NCBI GenBank assembly: GCA_025769875.1
Contig: JAGFNK010000598.1
Location: 1 to 31,161 of the forward strand
Direction of reading: 5' to 3'
DNA length: 31,161 nucleotides
From: Russula earlei
Taxonomy: Eukaryota > Basidiomycota > Agaricomycetes > Russulales > Russulaceae
In this document: positions 1 through 10,466 of the stretch, in pieces
Layout of the letters: each line of letters opens with the position of its first letter
Position numbering within the stretch: the stretch's first letter is position 1
Made by a program: the position numbers and the translations under genes
The notes under the pieces: generated by a model
The model's database searches: none
Told to the model about the DNA's origin: nothing
The model's input: the letters and a program-made list of their open reading frames with translations, nothing else

Positions 1-163
1 ATCACTAAGTAGTTCTGAGGATCAGTTGTAAGTAGCTACTGATTGTCCTAAATCACTCTATCAGTGTAACTAATGCATGCTGCAGCATATGAGCTGAGCC
101 GGTGATGCCCAGTCCGGGTGATCCGACGTGTCAACACATCCGAGTTGTGATCATATCACAACA
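1..163 (-). repeat. Candidate LTR end of an unassigned element
   Basis: The reverse-transcriptase similarity of the neighbouring gypsy copy stops at about position 170. Read on the minus strand, the sequence beyond begins TGTTGTGATATGATCACAAC, a TGTTG start with a perfect 8-bp hairpin (144-151 with 155-162). This looks like the start of an LTR inserted into the gypsy pol. Its other end and target duplication lie outside the window, so this is inference. No coding potential is seen. Confidence 0.35.
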
Positions 164-1138
164 CACCTGAGACTCTGGGCAGTGCAGATCTCAACAGTGG
201 TAAAGGTTCATTGTCTCGTCTGGTCCACTGATTTAGTCGTCAATAGTCTACAATGATCCTCTTCTCCTTGCTGTCCTTCTTGCCAATGAATAATACTGGA
301 GACATGTAGCTGGATGGGCCTGGAGTGATGTATTGCTTTTCTACTTCATCAGCCAGGAATTTCTTGAGGTATTCTCATTCATCTCATGTTAGGGGGTACA
401 CTTTGCAGTTTAGCTCTTTTGGTGCATCAGGTAACAGCTCTATCTGCATGTCTGGTTCCCTGGCTGGCAGGAACCTCTGGGACTTCTCTTCTGAGACGAC
501 ATCTGCAAAGTGGTGGAATCGCTTTGGAACATTGGCAAGGGGGTCCTCTCCTTCCTGTGGTTCAGTCGACTGCTGGGCCCATTTCTGAGCAATAGTCATC
601 TTCTGTAGGTAAATGGCTTCTCCTTTCTTCAATTGTCAATTTTCATCTCTTGCTTGCTTTTGGATATTTGCAACATAGAGGTCCAGGTACTTGTATCAAG
701 CAGTCTCAATTTGTACTGCTCCTTCCATCAGCTGTCCTTTCTTCCAGTTGATGGTGGGGTCAAATTCATATAGGAAGGGATATCCCAGGATGACCCAATC
801 CATTCCTAAATCTGTGAGATAGAACTTTTGCAAGCTCTCCTTCTCCTTGTATTGGACACAAAGCCAGCAGTAATGGGTGAGTTCCCCTTGCTTATTCTGG
901 GTTCCATCGGCATTTCTTACTACCATAGGTTCATGTAGTTCTTGTTTCCCAATCTTCAGTCTTTTCCAAGCTGTGTGATTGATGAAGTTCTCAGTTGCTC
1001 CACTGTCTAGTAGAGCAGATTCCTCAGCCATCGTGTGTGCAGTGATGAAAGTGAATGGAATATTCATAGCATTCGGTCTTCTAATGTACACTTGCAACAC
1101 ACTATTCTTCCTAAGCCAGGCCGTCAACTTAGGTGTTC
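164..1138 (-). pseudogene. pol: Ty3/gypsy family A copy 1, pol fragment (protease and start of RT)
   Basis: The minus-strand frame encodes an aspartic protease with LLDSGATENFI (near 985-1017), a linker, and the start of reverse transcriptase (LPDAPKELNCKVYPLT, then a stretch like PSSYMSPVLFIGKKD and IIVDY). It lies in the -1 frame relative to gag and opens directly at the gag stop. The frame is interrupted only by TGA codons, at 696-698, 636-638, 384-386, 375-377 and 240-242; the last replaces the first arginine of the conserved VDYRRLN motif. The palm with YxDD, RNase H and integrase are absent: the copy is cut near 164-175, apparently by another insertion. It is dead. The second copy at 10629-11473 is nearly identical. 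Confidence 0.85.
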
Positions 1139-3046
1139 CTAAAAACCCTGTTCCATCAGTTCTTCAAATAAGTCCTCCTTCTGTTTGGTGGACATCTTCT
1201 TTATGGATGCAGAGGAGGAGCTCTTGTTATAGGTAGGAGGGGGAGATGTGGATTGTCCAGAGACAGTGCTTTTGTTTCCACTGTCCCCTGAGTTGTCCTC
1301 CTTCTCTGTTTCCAGAGCTCGAGCTTTTCCTTTGTCCCTTGGGTTACTTGATTTCTTTTTGACTCTGTCCTTGTCAGGACAGTTCCGGCTGATATGCCCT
1401 GCTTTCTTGCAGATGAAGCATTTCCCTTCTGCTAGCAGTTTCTTCTTCTCCTCTGTCAGAGGAGGATGTTGCTTGGTCCTTGCTGCATCAGTGGATACTG
1501 AGTCCACTTCCATAGCATTTGAGTCTCTTTGGTTTCGCCTTTTCCCCACCTGTAGGGATTTCATGCGATTCTCCCTGGTGGTCAACAATCCACCTCCAGA
1601 TCCAATGTTGGCTTTCATAAGCTGGTCTCTGGCCTGTTCTTCCCTAGCAGCATTGATCCATGCTTGCAGATCACTGATGGCAGGTATGTCTCTGACTGGT
1701 CGATTGTAGATTCGTCACACCAGCCAGGTGATTAATCCAGCCTTATAGGCTTCAACTGCTCCTGGTGAATTCTGGTCCCATCCTGCTTTGCTGAGCAGAA
1801 CAAGGAATTTGCTGGTATAATCATCCAGCAATGCTGCTTTAGACATGGACAATTGTTGTAGCTCCATGAAAGCGTCTTCAGGCTCTGTGGTGTCTTTGAA
1901 TTCTCTGAAGAAGTCATCCACAAATTCAGTCCAAAAGAGCATGTCAGTTGGATCCAGCTGCACCAGTGCATAGGAAGATGGCAGGTCCCCATTTCTTTTT
2001 GCTTCTACCAGGTTTGTTTGGTTGACCACCCATTCATGTACCTTCTCTCCTTTGATGTAGGTGAGAGCTAGGGCTACTCGCTTCATTGGAATAGTCATGG
2101 TCAGGTTGTCACTGTTAAGCAGATTCCATAGAGTGAAATCCTGGACGAAGTACTTTGTCTTCTTCCTGTCTCCTTTGAAGACTTCAGGAGGGTCTCCTTT
2201 CAGAGATCCATTGCCTCCATGGGGGCCTGGTGCTGGCTGAGGTGCCAGGTTTGCCCCTGGTCCTACAGGAGGTGCTGCAGGTGGTCCCCCTCCTGGAGGG
2301 CCTCCTCCAGGTGGGCCTCCTCCTGGTACTGGTGGACCTGTGGGTCCAAAGGGGACTCCTCCACCTCCAGGTGGTCCTCCTGCACCAGGTGGACCACCTC
2401 CAGGGTTTATTATAATGGTGGGCCCTGTTCTTCCACCTGCTGTCTGGGTGGCAATGGTGGCTGTCTGCGTCACTGCAATGGTAGCCATTTCAACCGATTC
2501 TTCTGGTTTTTCAACAATTGTTGGTTTGATGGGCAAGACGTGTACTGTCTGCTCTAGTCTTTCAGCTAGCTCCAATACTTCTGGTGCTTCTGCTTTCTGA
2601 TCTGTAGTCAGAGGGTCTGACTTCTCTGTTTCTCCACTTGATGACTTTTGTATCAATGGAGCTGGGTTGTCTACTACTGGGCTTCTGGGTTCCCAATGAG
2701 TAGTATAAGGATCTGTCCTGATTCCTAGATGTAGAACCTTATATTCGTCAATGTCTTCATCCTCTTCTGCATAGGGACGTCCTTTGTGGTAATCAACAAA
2801 GTACCACTGATTGTTGATGTATTCGCAAGGAAGGTAGCTTCCTTTATATTGGACCTCGTATCTGTTAGGTCCTTCCTGGTCCGCCCAACACCAGATGGCA
2901 GTCCCTTTAATTCCTGAGGGTAGATCGTCCCTCTCTCTAGCTTTGAACCAACCAAATTTGGTTCCTTGCTTCAATTTCTGGTTGAACTTTATGCGTATGC
3001 TATGTTCACCTTTGATCTCCACTTTGTCTGCTTGCCACTGCCTTTC
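1139..3046 (-). pseudogene. gag: Ty3/gypsy family A copy 1, gag with CCHC knuckle
   Basis: This is one minus-strand frame of about 635 codons, broken only by a TGA at 1715-1717. The N-terminal third is charged and unrecognised. It is followed by a Gly/Pro-rich low-complexity stretch (about 2225-2430), then a capsid-like region (KGDPPEVFKGDRKK, WTEFVDDFFREF, LDDYTSKFLVLLSKAGW) typical of retrotransposon Gag. Next comes a CX2CX4HX4C zinc knuckle, CFICKKAGHISRNC (1379-1420), and an acidic/serine tail ending ELMEQGF. No ATG opens the frame: upstream it runs to a TAG at 3047-3049 that both copies share. Copy 2 reads TGA TGA at the site where copy 1 reads TGA CGA, showing the stop arose from arginine CGA. 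Confidence 0.85.
1142..1148 (-). promoter_or_regulatory. Predicted -1 frameshift site, family A copy 1
   Basis: On the minus strand gag ends CAG GGT TTT TAG. The heptamer G GGT TTT fits the canonical X XXY YYZ slippery pattern. A -1 slip enters exactly the protease frame (…LGTPKLTAWLRKN…). The same heptamer sits at 11477-11483 in copy 2, and similar sites occur at the gag-pol junctions of families B and E. Function is inferred. Confidence 0.6.
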
Positions 3047-3049
3047 CTA

Positions 3050-3171
3050 GGGAGTCGGGACTTGTGTGCCCACTTACCACTGTCTATGCCAATGACAGTA
3101 GGGGTCTTTACAGTAGTATGCATGTGTCCAACCATGCTGCTCATCAAGAGTCATGTAGTACACCTTCTTTT
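3050..3171 (-). other. Family A copy 1 leader between LTR and gag
   Basis: This is untranslated or N-terminal leader sequence, conserved in copy 2 (13351-13472). It is in frame with gag, but both copies share a TAA and a TAG. A would-be first codon reads ATG in copy 1 and GTG in copy 2, which is consistent with an ancestral ACGTG. I see no tRNA-like primer site here. Confidence 0.45.
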
Positions 3172-3490
3172 TGTTGTGGAGAGGTCTGTATAGATTCTCT
3201 CCCTTGACTACTTCAGTGTAGGTTGCTGACCGTATGATGACTAGATCCTAGTCCTAAGGCTTCCTGCCTATTTCTGGTTTGCTTTCACAGCAATGTCTGT
3301 GATAGAAGCTCGACTTATGTTAAGGCTCCAAAGTGCCTTAAATAAGATCAATGGTTGCATCTATGAATGCGTCCTACCAATGCAGATATGCTTGAGTCAA
3401 GCAAGCAATACTCATGGAGGGGAAGGAGTATTAGATCCTTCTGGAGTATGGCAACAAGATGAGAGGGGCTCTGCAGAGGGGGTAGGAGTC
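3172..3490 (-). repeat. Family A LTR, inner part (interrupted)
   Basis: This is the 3' part (R/U5 side) of the 5' LTR of family A copy 1, in minus orientation, ending …ACAACA next to the leader. It continues at 9182-9471 and 10472-10628 once the copia element and the solo LTR are removed, giving about 766 bp that begins TGTTAC (plus-strand end …GTAACA at 10628). Positions 3486-3490 (gagtc) are the left copia target duplication. The boundaries are inferred from similarity to copy 2 stopping at 13481 and from the TG…CA ends. Confidence 0.55.
3486..3490. repeat. Target site duplication of copia element (left)
   Basis: gagtc directly precedes the 5' LTR and is repeated exactly at 9177-9181 after the 3' LTR. 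This is a 5-bp duplication and proves the element's limits. Confidence 0.9.
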
Positions 3491-3875
3491 TGTTGAACTG
3501 GAACCTGAATGGATCAAAGAAGGCAAAGACCTTCATACAAGGTTCAAGATCCACTCATAGATGTTACGTGTTAGACAGAACTTTAGTATATGCACTTATG
3601 GCAATAGGGTTATGCATACTACACTATCTATCACAAGATGCAGCCTTATGCTGCATCTAGAATGTTTCTACATCACATGTCACTGAGTGCGCGATATAGT
3701 GGACACCTGTAGGCACCTCTATTGGACTTAGGAACAGCCCTGGGTCATAGAGGTATAAATACCATACATGTAGATGAGTATACATATCGCTCTACACCCG
3801 AATATCACTTGAGCATTAGCACAACCTCTAAGGTGGGTTGCTTGGCCTGTTAGCTGCACTCTATGCTGCGCAACA
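3491..3875 (+). repeat. copia 5' LTR
   Basis: 385 bp, TGTTGAAC…GCGCAACA. It has a TATAAAT box at 3754-3760 and a hairpin at 3636-3658 (arms agatgcag/ctgcatct). The stretch 3689-3723 resembles part of the gypsy E LTR in opposite orientation (29 of 35 positions). Confidence 0.95.
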
Positions 3876-3890
3876 GGTTATGGGCCCTGC
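3876..3890 (+). promoter_or_regulatory. Primer binding site, half initiator tRNA-Met type
   Basis: ggttatgggccctgc follows the LTR without a gap. Its complement, GCAGGGCCCATAACC, matches the anticodon stem-loop of eukaryotic initiator tRNA-Met (CAU anticodon), not the 3' CCA end. Drosophila copia is known to prime from such an internal tRNA fragment. A basidiomycete tRNA sequence would be needed to confirm the match. Confidence 0.7.
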
Positions 3891-4043
3891 AAGCCATGCG
3901 CCTTCATTGGCTGCAATGATGGTGAAGCATCCCTGAAGCCTGCATGCTGTGGCAAGCTAGTCTACCCTATGGGGAGACTATGTTGGCTTGTTTGAATACA
4001 ATACTCTTACTGACAACCTCTAAGCCCCATTCTCACAGCTATT

Positions 4044-5516
4044 ATGTCATCATCTCAACCCTCTGCCCCTGTTGTCCCCATCCTTGATGGCGCTAACTAT
4101 GGTATTTGGTCAAAGGCTATGAAAGCCTACCTCATGTCCGTTGGACTGTGGGGTTATTGCAATGGCACTTTTGATCTGCCAATCATCCCTGCACTTCCTC
4201 AGGTGCCTCTTCCCGAAGAGATTGCTGCCCAGGCTGTCACTCTGGCAGCTGTCAAAGAATGGAACAAAGGAAATGATATGGCAGTTGGCCATATGGTCCT
4301 TAGATCTAGCATCATGATCCAGCAGGATCTCACAACCCTGGATAATGCCAAGACTATCTGGAATCGCCTTGAAACCATTTATGGCATGGCGACTACAGTT
4401 ACTATCTATAAGGACTTCAAAGAAGCCATCTCCATTCACATTAACCCGAGCCAACACCCTGGCCCACAAATGGATCGGATACACGCTGCATTCCAGTGTC
4501 TCACCACCTCCTCCCTTCACATCCCTGACACCTTGCAGGCACTCATCATGCTTGTTGCCATTCCCCAGAAATGGGAAATGCTTGTCCACATCGTTACTCA
4601 GAACTATGAACTGGCCGACCTTAATGCTAAGGACATCTGAGAGGCTATTGTCTCTCAATATCAAACTGAGATCAATTGTGGAACAGGCAAGAAGCACAGC
4701 ATGCAGAAGCTATCAGCTGTCAAACGCAAGCACGATGACCCCTCCTTCTCTTCTCAGCAGCAGGGCAATAAGCCCAAGCGCAATGAAGATAAGGACAAAT
4801 GCCAGCGCGGTAAGCGTGGTGGCAAAGGAAAAGGGAAAGGCAAGGAGAAGGCCAATCACAGCCATGGTCCTGGACACTCACATATTGCGGACGTTGCCGC
4901 ACTCCCACTCCCGACCATTACCTCCATCACCCATCTGGGTCCTTCAGGGATCCAACAACATACCGTCTCTACTGTGACTGACCCTTGCAAATGCACACAT
5001 GGCCCTTACAAGGCCTTAAACAAAGCGCTTGATCTTGCTGATGATCTTGGGGTAACTCCCACTATACAGACAGTCAAGACCCTTGAGCAGCAGATCTCGG
5101 CTCAATCCACTGCCTTGTCAAGTGCAGTTAAACTACCGTCGCCCACCCCTGAGCCTATGAACCAGGACAATGGTGACTTCACGCAAACAAACACGTCGGA
5201 TTTATTTGACATATATGACAGTACCTCAGAAGGTGCTGCCACCCCTGAGCATGCTCCGACCCCATCGGATGAACCGCTTGATTGGGGCAGCGACCCTGAA
5301 GATAATGAAGCATGCGTGTGCCTCCCTCTCTCCTTTCACTCGCTAAAGAACCTTTTAGCATCTCCCCAGCCCCAAAGCGGGCTAGATATGTCTAATAAGG
5401 GTTCGCTTGTATCACACAATGTACAAATTAGCACAGGAAGTAGTTCCATGCATAGTGAATGTAACACAAATTGTTTGAGATGTAGAGGACAGCACGACTT
5501 GAGTAAAATGGGATCC
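4044..5516 (+). pseudogene. gag: copia gag region
   Basis: The frame begins with an ATG at 4044 and encodes a UBN2/DUF4219-like copia Gag: an N-terminal LDGANYGIWSKAMKAYL motif, then the helical capsid-like part (TIWNRLETIYG, LIMLVAIPQKWEML). It continues into a basic linker (lysine/glycine-rich around 4795-4860) and a low-complexity, acidic spacer up to the protease. A TGA at 4638-4640 sits where related proteins commonly have arginine (DI*EAI); the frame is otherwise open. No CCHC knuckle is obvious, which is unusual but not unknown for copia Gag. Confidence 0.8.
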
Positions 5517-7319
5517 TTATGGCTTCTAGACTCTGGCGCATCCACACACTTCACCTTCGAAATAAAAGACTTTATAGAGTATATGCCGGCTTTGCTGCAC
5601 AAAAGATCCCCTGTTAAAACTGCCGATAACACAATCTATGTGGAAGGCAAAGGCGCTGTGTTGCTTCAACACACTGTCAACTCCAAAATAGTTGTCACGC
5701 GCATTTCTCCTGTCCTCTATATTTCCCTATGAGAGGACGGACGTATAATCCTGTCCTCTTACCCCTTATTCCCAGGTCAAACCACATATTGGTTAGATGC
5801 CTCAATTGAAAGCGCACAAGCGCATTCTCTTATCTACACAGTAGATTATGATGTCATTCACCAACGCCTTGGCCACCCTTCTAAGGATGTTGTAACATGT
5901 GCAAAGACACATACCAAGGGTCTCCCTGAAGACCTGAAAATACCTCAGGAACAGCCGGTATGTCCTGGCTGCATGCAAGGCAAAATGCCCGCATCTGCGC
6001 ACCCCCCTTCTGAAACTCATGCCTCTGCACCATTTGAGCATATTCACTTGGACCTTAAGAGTTTCCCTGTGAAGTCATATCATAAGTACGAATATTTCAT
6101 CAGCTTTATTGACAATTATTCCTCCTATGCATGGATCACACTCCTAAAAAATAAAAAGTCGACCATAATGGCCATCAAGCAATTCCTTGCTATGGTCAAA
6201 AACCAATACAAAGCAGGAATTAAAGAGTGGATGTCCGATGCTGGCGGAGAGTACAAGTCCGAGGCCTTTGATAATGTCCTAAAGGACGAAGGAATTAAAA
6301 TCCTGCAAAGCGCCCCATACACTCCACAACAGAATGGACACACAGAGCATTTTATGCGCACTGTAATGGACAAAGCTCAGGCAATGCACCTTGAAGCTTG
6401 TCTACCTCCCTCCTGGTGGGAATTTGCAGTGAATCATGGGACACACTGTTACAATAGGACACCTGCCAGACGCCTTCAATAGCGTACACCCTATGAAGTC
6501 CTAAAGAACGAGGTTCCTGATATCTCACACCTCAGAGTATTTGGTTGTGGTGCATATGTGCACATACCAGAAAAGTGTCGAGTCAACAAGCTTTCGCCTA
6601 AAAGCGAGCTAATGATCTATCTTGGTCATACTGAGGGGATCAAAGCCTCACTCTTTATGAGGCTCCCTAATAACATGCTTTACACTAATGCAACTGCCCT
6701 GTACAATGAGACCCTGTACCCCAAATGCAACAAAGCGCGCACTAGAGGTACCACGCAGATTAATGAACCGAGTGAGGAACTACCTCAACAACCTATCGAA
6801 GACACCATTCCTGGTGTTGATGACCCATTCCCTACAATCAAAAGTGAGGATGATGAGCAGCCTATACAGGCGCCAGAAGAAGAGGAACGCAAGCAAATGC
6901 CCGTCCCTCCTACACTGTCCCCTCCTCCTGTTGAAGAACCTGTACCTCTTCGAAGGTCTCAGCAGTTGAGGAAAGTACCTACTCATCCTGGCAACGTCTA
7001 TGGTGAACGCAGACACCCCACAGAAGTGGAAAAAGATGTTCAGCGCACACACACATGGAGAACAATGACAGAAAACCAACCTGGTAGCTCCAGCAAGGAT
7101 AGTATGTCAGGATCGGCTGCACCAGGCCCTTACCCTCCTGTCATCCTTGATGATCAACCGCCGCAAGCCTCTGAGGATGAGGTAGAAGACATTCTACATC
7201 TTGCAAGGGAAGGGGGAGTCAAATTTCTGAACTATCTGCTCGCCCAAGCAGTTCCACTAAGTTCAGAAGCACCTGATACTGCAAAGATTGACAAATGGAC
7301 CTTTAGGGACATTCTGTGA
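5517..7319 (+). pseudogene. pol: copia protease and integrase region
   Basis: The protease motif WLLDSGASTHFTF is at about 5520-5558. It is followed by a GAG-pre-integrase zinc module (HQRLGHPSKD … CPGCMQGK, about 5860-5980). The integrase core follows, with HLDLKSF, FIDNYSSYAWI, SDAGGEY and YTPQQNGHTEH; the residue after the catalytic Glu is His where Arg is usual. Next come FGCGAYVHIP and a Pro/Glu-rich linker. Premature stops: TGA 5730-5732, TAG 6480-6482, TGA 7317-7319. The frame does not shift across this whole part. The linker ends in a purine-rich stretch (7203-7219) that resembles the 3' polypurine tract. Confidence 0.85.
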
Positions 7320-8742
7320 ATGCCAAGTGAACTCCAAAAGGAGTGGAAAAATGCTTGTCACGAGGAGTTGGAATCCCTCTGCAGACGCAAAGTCTTCGAA
7401 CTAGTCGATCCTCCTAAGGATCGCAAAATAATCAAAAATAGATGGGTATTCGACCTTAAGTCTGATGGTCGTAAAAAAGCCAGACTAGTCGCCAAAGGCT
7501 TTTCCCAAGTAGAAGGCATTGACTATGATGAAATATTCTCACCTGTGGTATGGTTTGAGACAGTCTGCCTAATGATTGCACTTGCAGCGCTCAAAAACTG
7601 GCACATTAGCAGACTAGATGTCAAGACTGCCTTTCTCTATGGCGAGCTCAATGAAGAGCTCTATATGGAGCAGCCCGAGGGCTTCAAAATAAAAGGCCAA
7701 GAGCGTAAAGTCATGCGCCTTAAACGTGCAATATATGGACTCAAGCAAGTGGCACTTGCATGGTGGAAAGCCCTTGACAAGTCCATGGCCTCGCTCAGCC
7801 TTATTTGCCTTATGTCTGACTCTGGGCTCTTTGTTAGTAAAGACAAGAGCATCATAGCCATCGTCTATGTTGATGATGTGCTCTTCTTTGGAGCAGACAA
7901 AAAACAAATTAATAAAACCAAGGAGTGCTTCATAGAGCTCTGGGAATGGTGAGATCTGGGCGATGCCCAAGAATTTCTATGCATGCACATTCAATGCAAG
8001 TCCGGCCAGATATATCTGGACCAGACTGAATATCTAAAGAAAGTGCTGCAGTGTTTTGACTTGCTTAATGCAAATCCTGCTCCTACTCTGCTACCAGAGG
8101 GCTATCACCCCTCTCCCAACACTTCCGCTGCTGACCCAGCCTTGCAGTCAAAATTCAGCAAGTTATAGGATCACTCCTATACATAATGCTTGGAACACGT
8201 CCAGACATAGCCTTTGCTGTCACAAAGTTGTTGCAACACACTGCCAATCCCTCAGAGGATCATTTAAATCGTGCATGCTATATTTGCTGATACCTCTTGG
8301 GAACCGCCAATTATGCCTTGGTCTATGATGGACCATCTAATGGCAGCCTAATGGCATATGCTGACTCTGACTGGGCTTCTGATCCGACTAATTGGAAGTC
8401 CACTACAGGCTATATGGTAAACCTGGCTGGAGCAATATTTTTGTGGAACTCACAAGCACAGAAAACAGTCGTGCTCTCCTCCACAGAAGCCAAGTACATG
8501 TCACTCTCTGACATGAGCAGACAGTTGGTTTGGATTAAATCCTTACTAACAGAACTTGGCATCAATCTTGCTCCAATCCCACTGTTCGGTGATAACCAAG
8601 GCTCAATATTCTTAGCCTCCAACCCTGTGCAAGAATCTTTATTGAAGGGGCCTACAACCCAGCCGACATGTTCACCAAGAACCTTGGTCACATCAAGTTC
8701 CTCAAATTCAGGGAGCAACTAGGACTAACATTCTACCCCTGA
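7320..8742 (+). pseudogene. pol: copia reverse transcriptase and RNase H region
   Basis: RT (RVT_2 type) has NRWVFDLKSDG, RLDVKTAFLYGELNEELYMEQPEGF and the catalytic YVDD (AIVYVDDVLFF, near 7865). RNase H has AYADSDWASD, KSTTGYMV, SSTEAKYMSLSD and GDNQGSI. Defects: TGA at 7950-7952 (W*DLGDAQ, where copia RTs have a charged residue), a frameshift near 8150, TGA at 8288-8290 (C*YLLGTANY, arginine expected), and a deletion near 8633 that removes the conserved HIDIRYH segment before the terminal ADMFTKNLG. The original stop is probably 8740-8742. Confidence 0.85.
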
Positions 8743-8779
8743 ATGTGGGAAAATGCTCACAGCATCTACCGATGCACTT

Positions 8780-8791
8780 AGCAAGGGGGAG
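8780..8791 (+). promoter_or_regulatory. copia 3' polypurine tract
   Basis: agcaagggggag directly abuts the 3' LTR (TGTTG at 8792). This is the expected plus-strand primer. Confidence 0.8.
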
Positions 8792-9176
8792 TGTTGAACC
8801 GGAACCTGAACGGATCAAAGAAGGCGAAGACCTTCATACAAGGTTCAAGATCCACTTATAGATGTTACGTGTTAGACAGAACTTTAGTATATGCACTTAT
8901 GGCAATAGGGTTACACATACTACACTATCTATCACAAGATGCAGCCTTATGCTGCGTCTAGAACATTTCCACATCACATGTCACTGAGTGCGCAATATAG
9001 TGGACACCTGTAGTCACCTCTTTTGGACTTAGGAACAGCCCTGGGTCATAGAGGTATAAATACCATACATGTAGACGAGTATACATATTGCTCTACACCC
9101 GAATATCACTTGAGCATTAGCACAACCTCTAAGGTGGGTTGCTTGGCCTGTTAGCTGCGCTCTATGCTGTGCAACA
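8792..9176 (+). repeat. copia 3' LTR
   Basis: 385 bp without any indel against the 5' LTR. I count 17 differences, 15 of them transitions and 13 of those at CpG-derived positions. TATAAAT is at 9055-9061. The gypsy-E-like stretch is 8990-9024 (30 of 35). Confidence 0.95.
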
Positions 9177-9471
9177 GAGTCAACTGTTTGGTATTGGCAA
9201 ACTAAGTCAAGCTTAGGGCTCAACTGTTACAACTGGGGGCTTTATATAGCCCTACAGGGATAAGGTTTGTGCTACTGTAGTACTGGTTGGTGCTATAGAA
9301 GCAAAAGGTGGCTCATAGAAGTGAGGTTGCTTCTATGTAAATGATCTTGGTGCTGGAAGCATTAAGTGCTTCCCTAGTAGCAATCTTGGTGTCATAAGTA
9401 TTTTCCTAATCAAGGAAGCAACGTATGTGGCAGTACAGGAACATCTGGGACAGAAGCAATGCTACTCATTG
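9177..9471 (-). repeat. Family A LTR, middle part
   Basis: This segment begins with the copia target duplication (gagtc) and ends with the solo-LTR duplication (cattg, 9467-9471). On the minus strand it contains gggctatataaagccc (about 9236-9253), a TATA box inside a short inverted repeat, followed by a leader that runs into 3490. It therefore looks like the promoter part of the family A LTR. There is no coding sequence. Confidence 0.5.
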
Positions 9472-10466
9472 TGTCAAGACTCACTGTTGAACTATCCAGT
9501 TCAAGAGCGAGGGATAAGTTCGAAGACGAGTCGATAGATGTCCAAGACGGCGTGGGCAAGGAGTAAAGACCAGAGTAGTAACAGGTACCAGAGAGGCACG
9601 GTTACTGTGAGAGTAGGGCAATCACGCAGAGAAGAGGCCAGGATAGTCACAAGGGGACGGTCCTTAAAGGAGTATCCCAGGAATGGAGAGTGCCGTAAAC
9701 AAATGGACAGTCTGAGGACTGTCCGCTACTTTATTGAGCGCTTATATACTACAAGAGAACTGCTAAATAGGGAACAAGTCATAACCTTGTTATCAAGCAC
9801 AATAGAATGATGAGTAAGAAGTCGGAGGACGCTTACTGAGCCTGCTCAGTCATGCTCAGTAAGCTGCTGAGTAAGAAGGCTCTTCTTGATGAGTAAGAGC
9901 TTCCCTTGTTCATGTGTTCACTACTTTAGTGCACGTGCGAGCACCTGATTCATTTCCTGTTAGTTAGTTTAGGGCCGGTCATTTGAGGACTTGTAGTTTG
10001 GTTAGGGGGTAGTGTTATCTTATAAGGCCCTTATATAGTTCTATTAGGGTCCTTAGAGTCGACCCTAATACTCCTATTAAGGTCCTTAGAGTCGACCCTA
10101 ATACTCCTATTAAGGTCCTTAGTATTGCCTTATAGTCCGTTCTATAGTTATTAGAGTTGGTCTAATAACGCGTTGTAGGGCCTTTGCTACTAGGTTAGTG
10201 CCTATTGTAGAACTTCTAGGGTCGTTCCAAAGGGTCTTTAGGAAGGCCCTAATACTGTCTTTTGTTGCTAAAAGGGTTGCCTTTAAGTGGGGCTTGCTGT
10301 ATGTCGATTGTGCCGAGAATCGCTCGCGCAACAATGCACGCGCGATATTGTGGACACCTCTACTCACCCCTTTTGCTCGTGTGAACAGGGTGAGACCATG
10401 GAGGCTGGGTTTCCTCCTATAAGGAAGGGTCCTTCAAGGGCCCTCTCTGGAGAATGGTATATGACA
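9472..10466 (-). repeat. Solo LTR of gypsy family E
   Basis: This is a 995-bp LTR in minus orientation with ends TGTCA…TGACA and a perfect 5-bp duplication cattg (9467-9471 and 10467-10471). It is the same family as the 5' LTR at 27541-28502. With no internal region left, it is the product of LTR-LTR recombination. It has repeated TGAGTAAG-type motifs (9811-9897), a hairpin at 9705-9724 (ggacagtc/gactgtcc) near the predicted transcript start, and an extra 33-bp unit (see next entry). Confidence 0.92.
10048..10113. repeat. 33-bp tandem repeat inside solo LTR
   Basis: Two identical 33-bp units (10048-10080, 10081-10113), starting ggtccttagagtcgac, are followed by a partial third. The LTR at 27541 has one unit. 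This exactly explains the length difference of 995 against 962 bp. Confidence 0.9.

Larger units (their letters stand above)
3491..9176 (+). mobile_element. Complete Ty1/copia retrotransposon (inactive)
   Basis: This is a full-length copia element of 5686 bp with 385-bp LTRs (TGTTG…CAACA), 5-bp target duplications, a half-tRNA primer site, one long gag-pol frame in the order Gag, protease, integrase, RT, RNase H, and a polypurine tract before the 3' LTR. The copia order (integrase before RT) is clear. The LTRs differ at 17 of 385 positions by my count, 15 of them transitions. The reading frame stays in one phase for about 4.1 kb but carries premature stops, nearly all TGA, plus a frameshift and a deletion near the end. 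It is inserted in a family A LTR. Confidence 0.95.

Noticed and set aside
2219..2600. Plus-strand ORFs rich in Trp/Cys or Gly/Pro opposite gag A (also 12393-13000)
   Set aside because: Antisense shadows of the Gly/Pro-rich gag stretch; the minus frame carries the recognisable Gag and knuckle.
3019..3051. Possible 31-nt intron in family A leader (minus strand GTAAGT…CCTAG)
   Set aside because: Too short for a normal fungal intron, and its removal does not rejoin the gag frame.
3538..3550. tRNA B-box-like ggttcaagatcc in the copia LTR
   Set aside because: No A box or cloverleaf around it; spacing does not fit a tRNA gene.
9538..9810. 90-residue ORF in the solo LTR, repeated at 28164-28436
   Set aside because: Lies in LTR promoter/leader sequence antisense to the element; conservation is explained by the LTR itself.
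10119..10367. 82-residue ORF in the solo LTR, repeated at 27640-27888
   Set aside because: Same reason: LTR sequence, no protein-like features.
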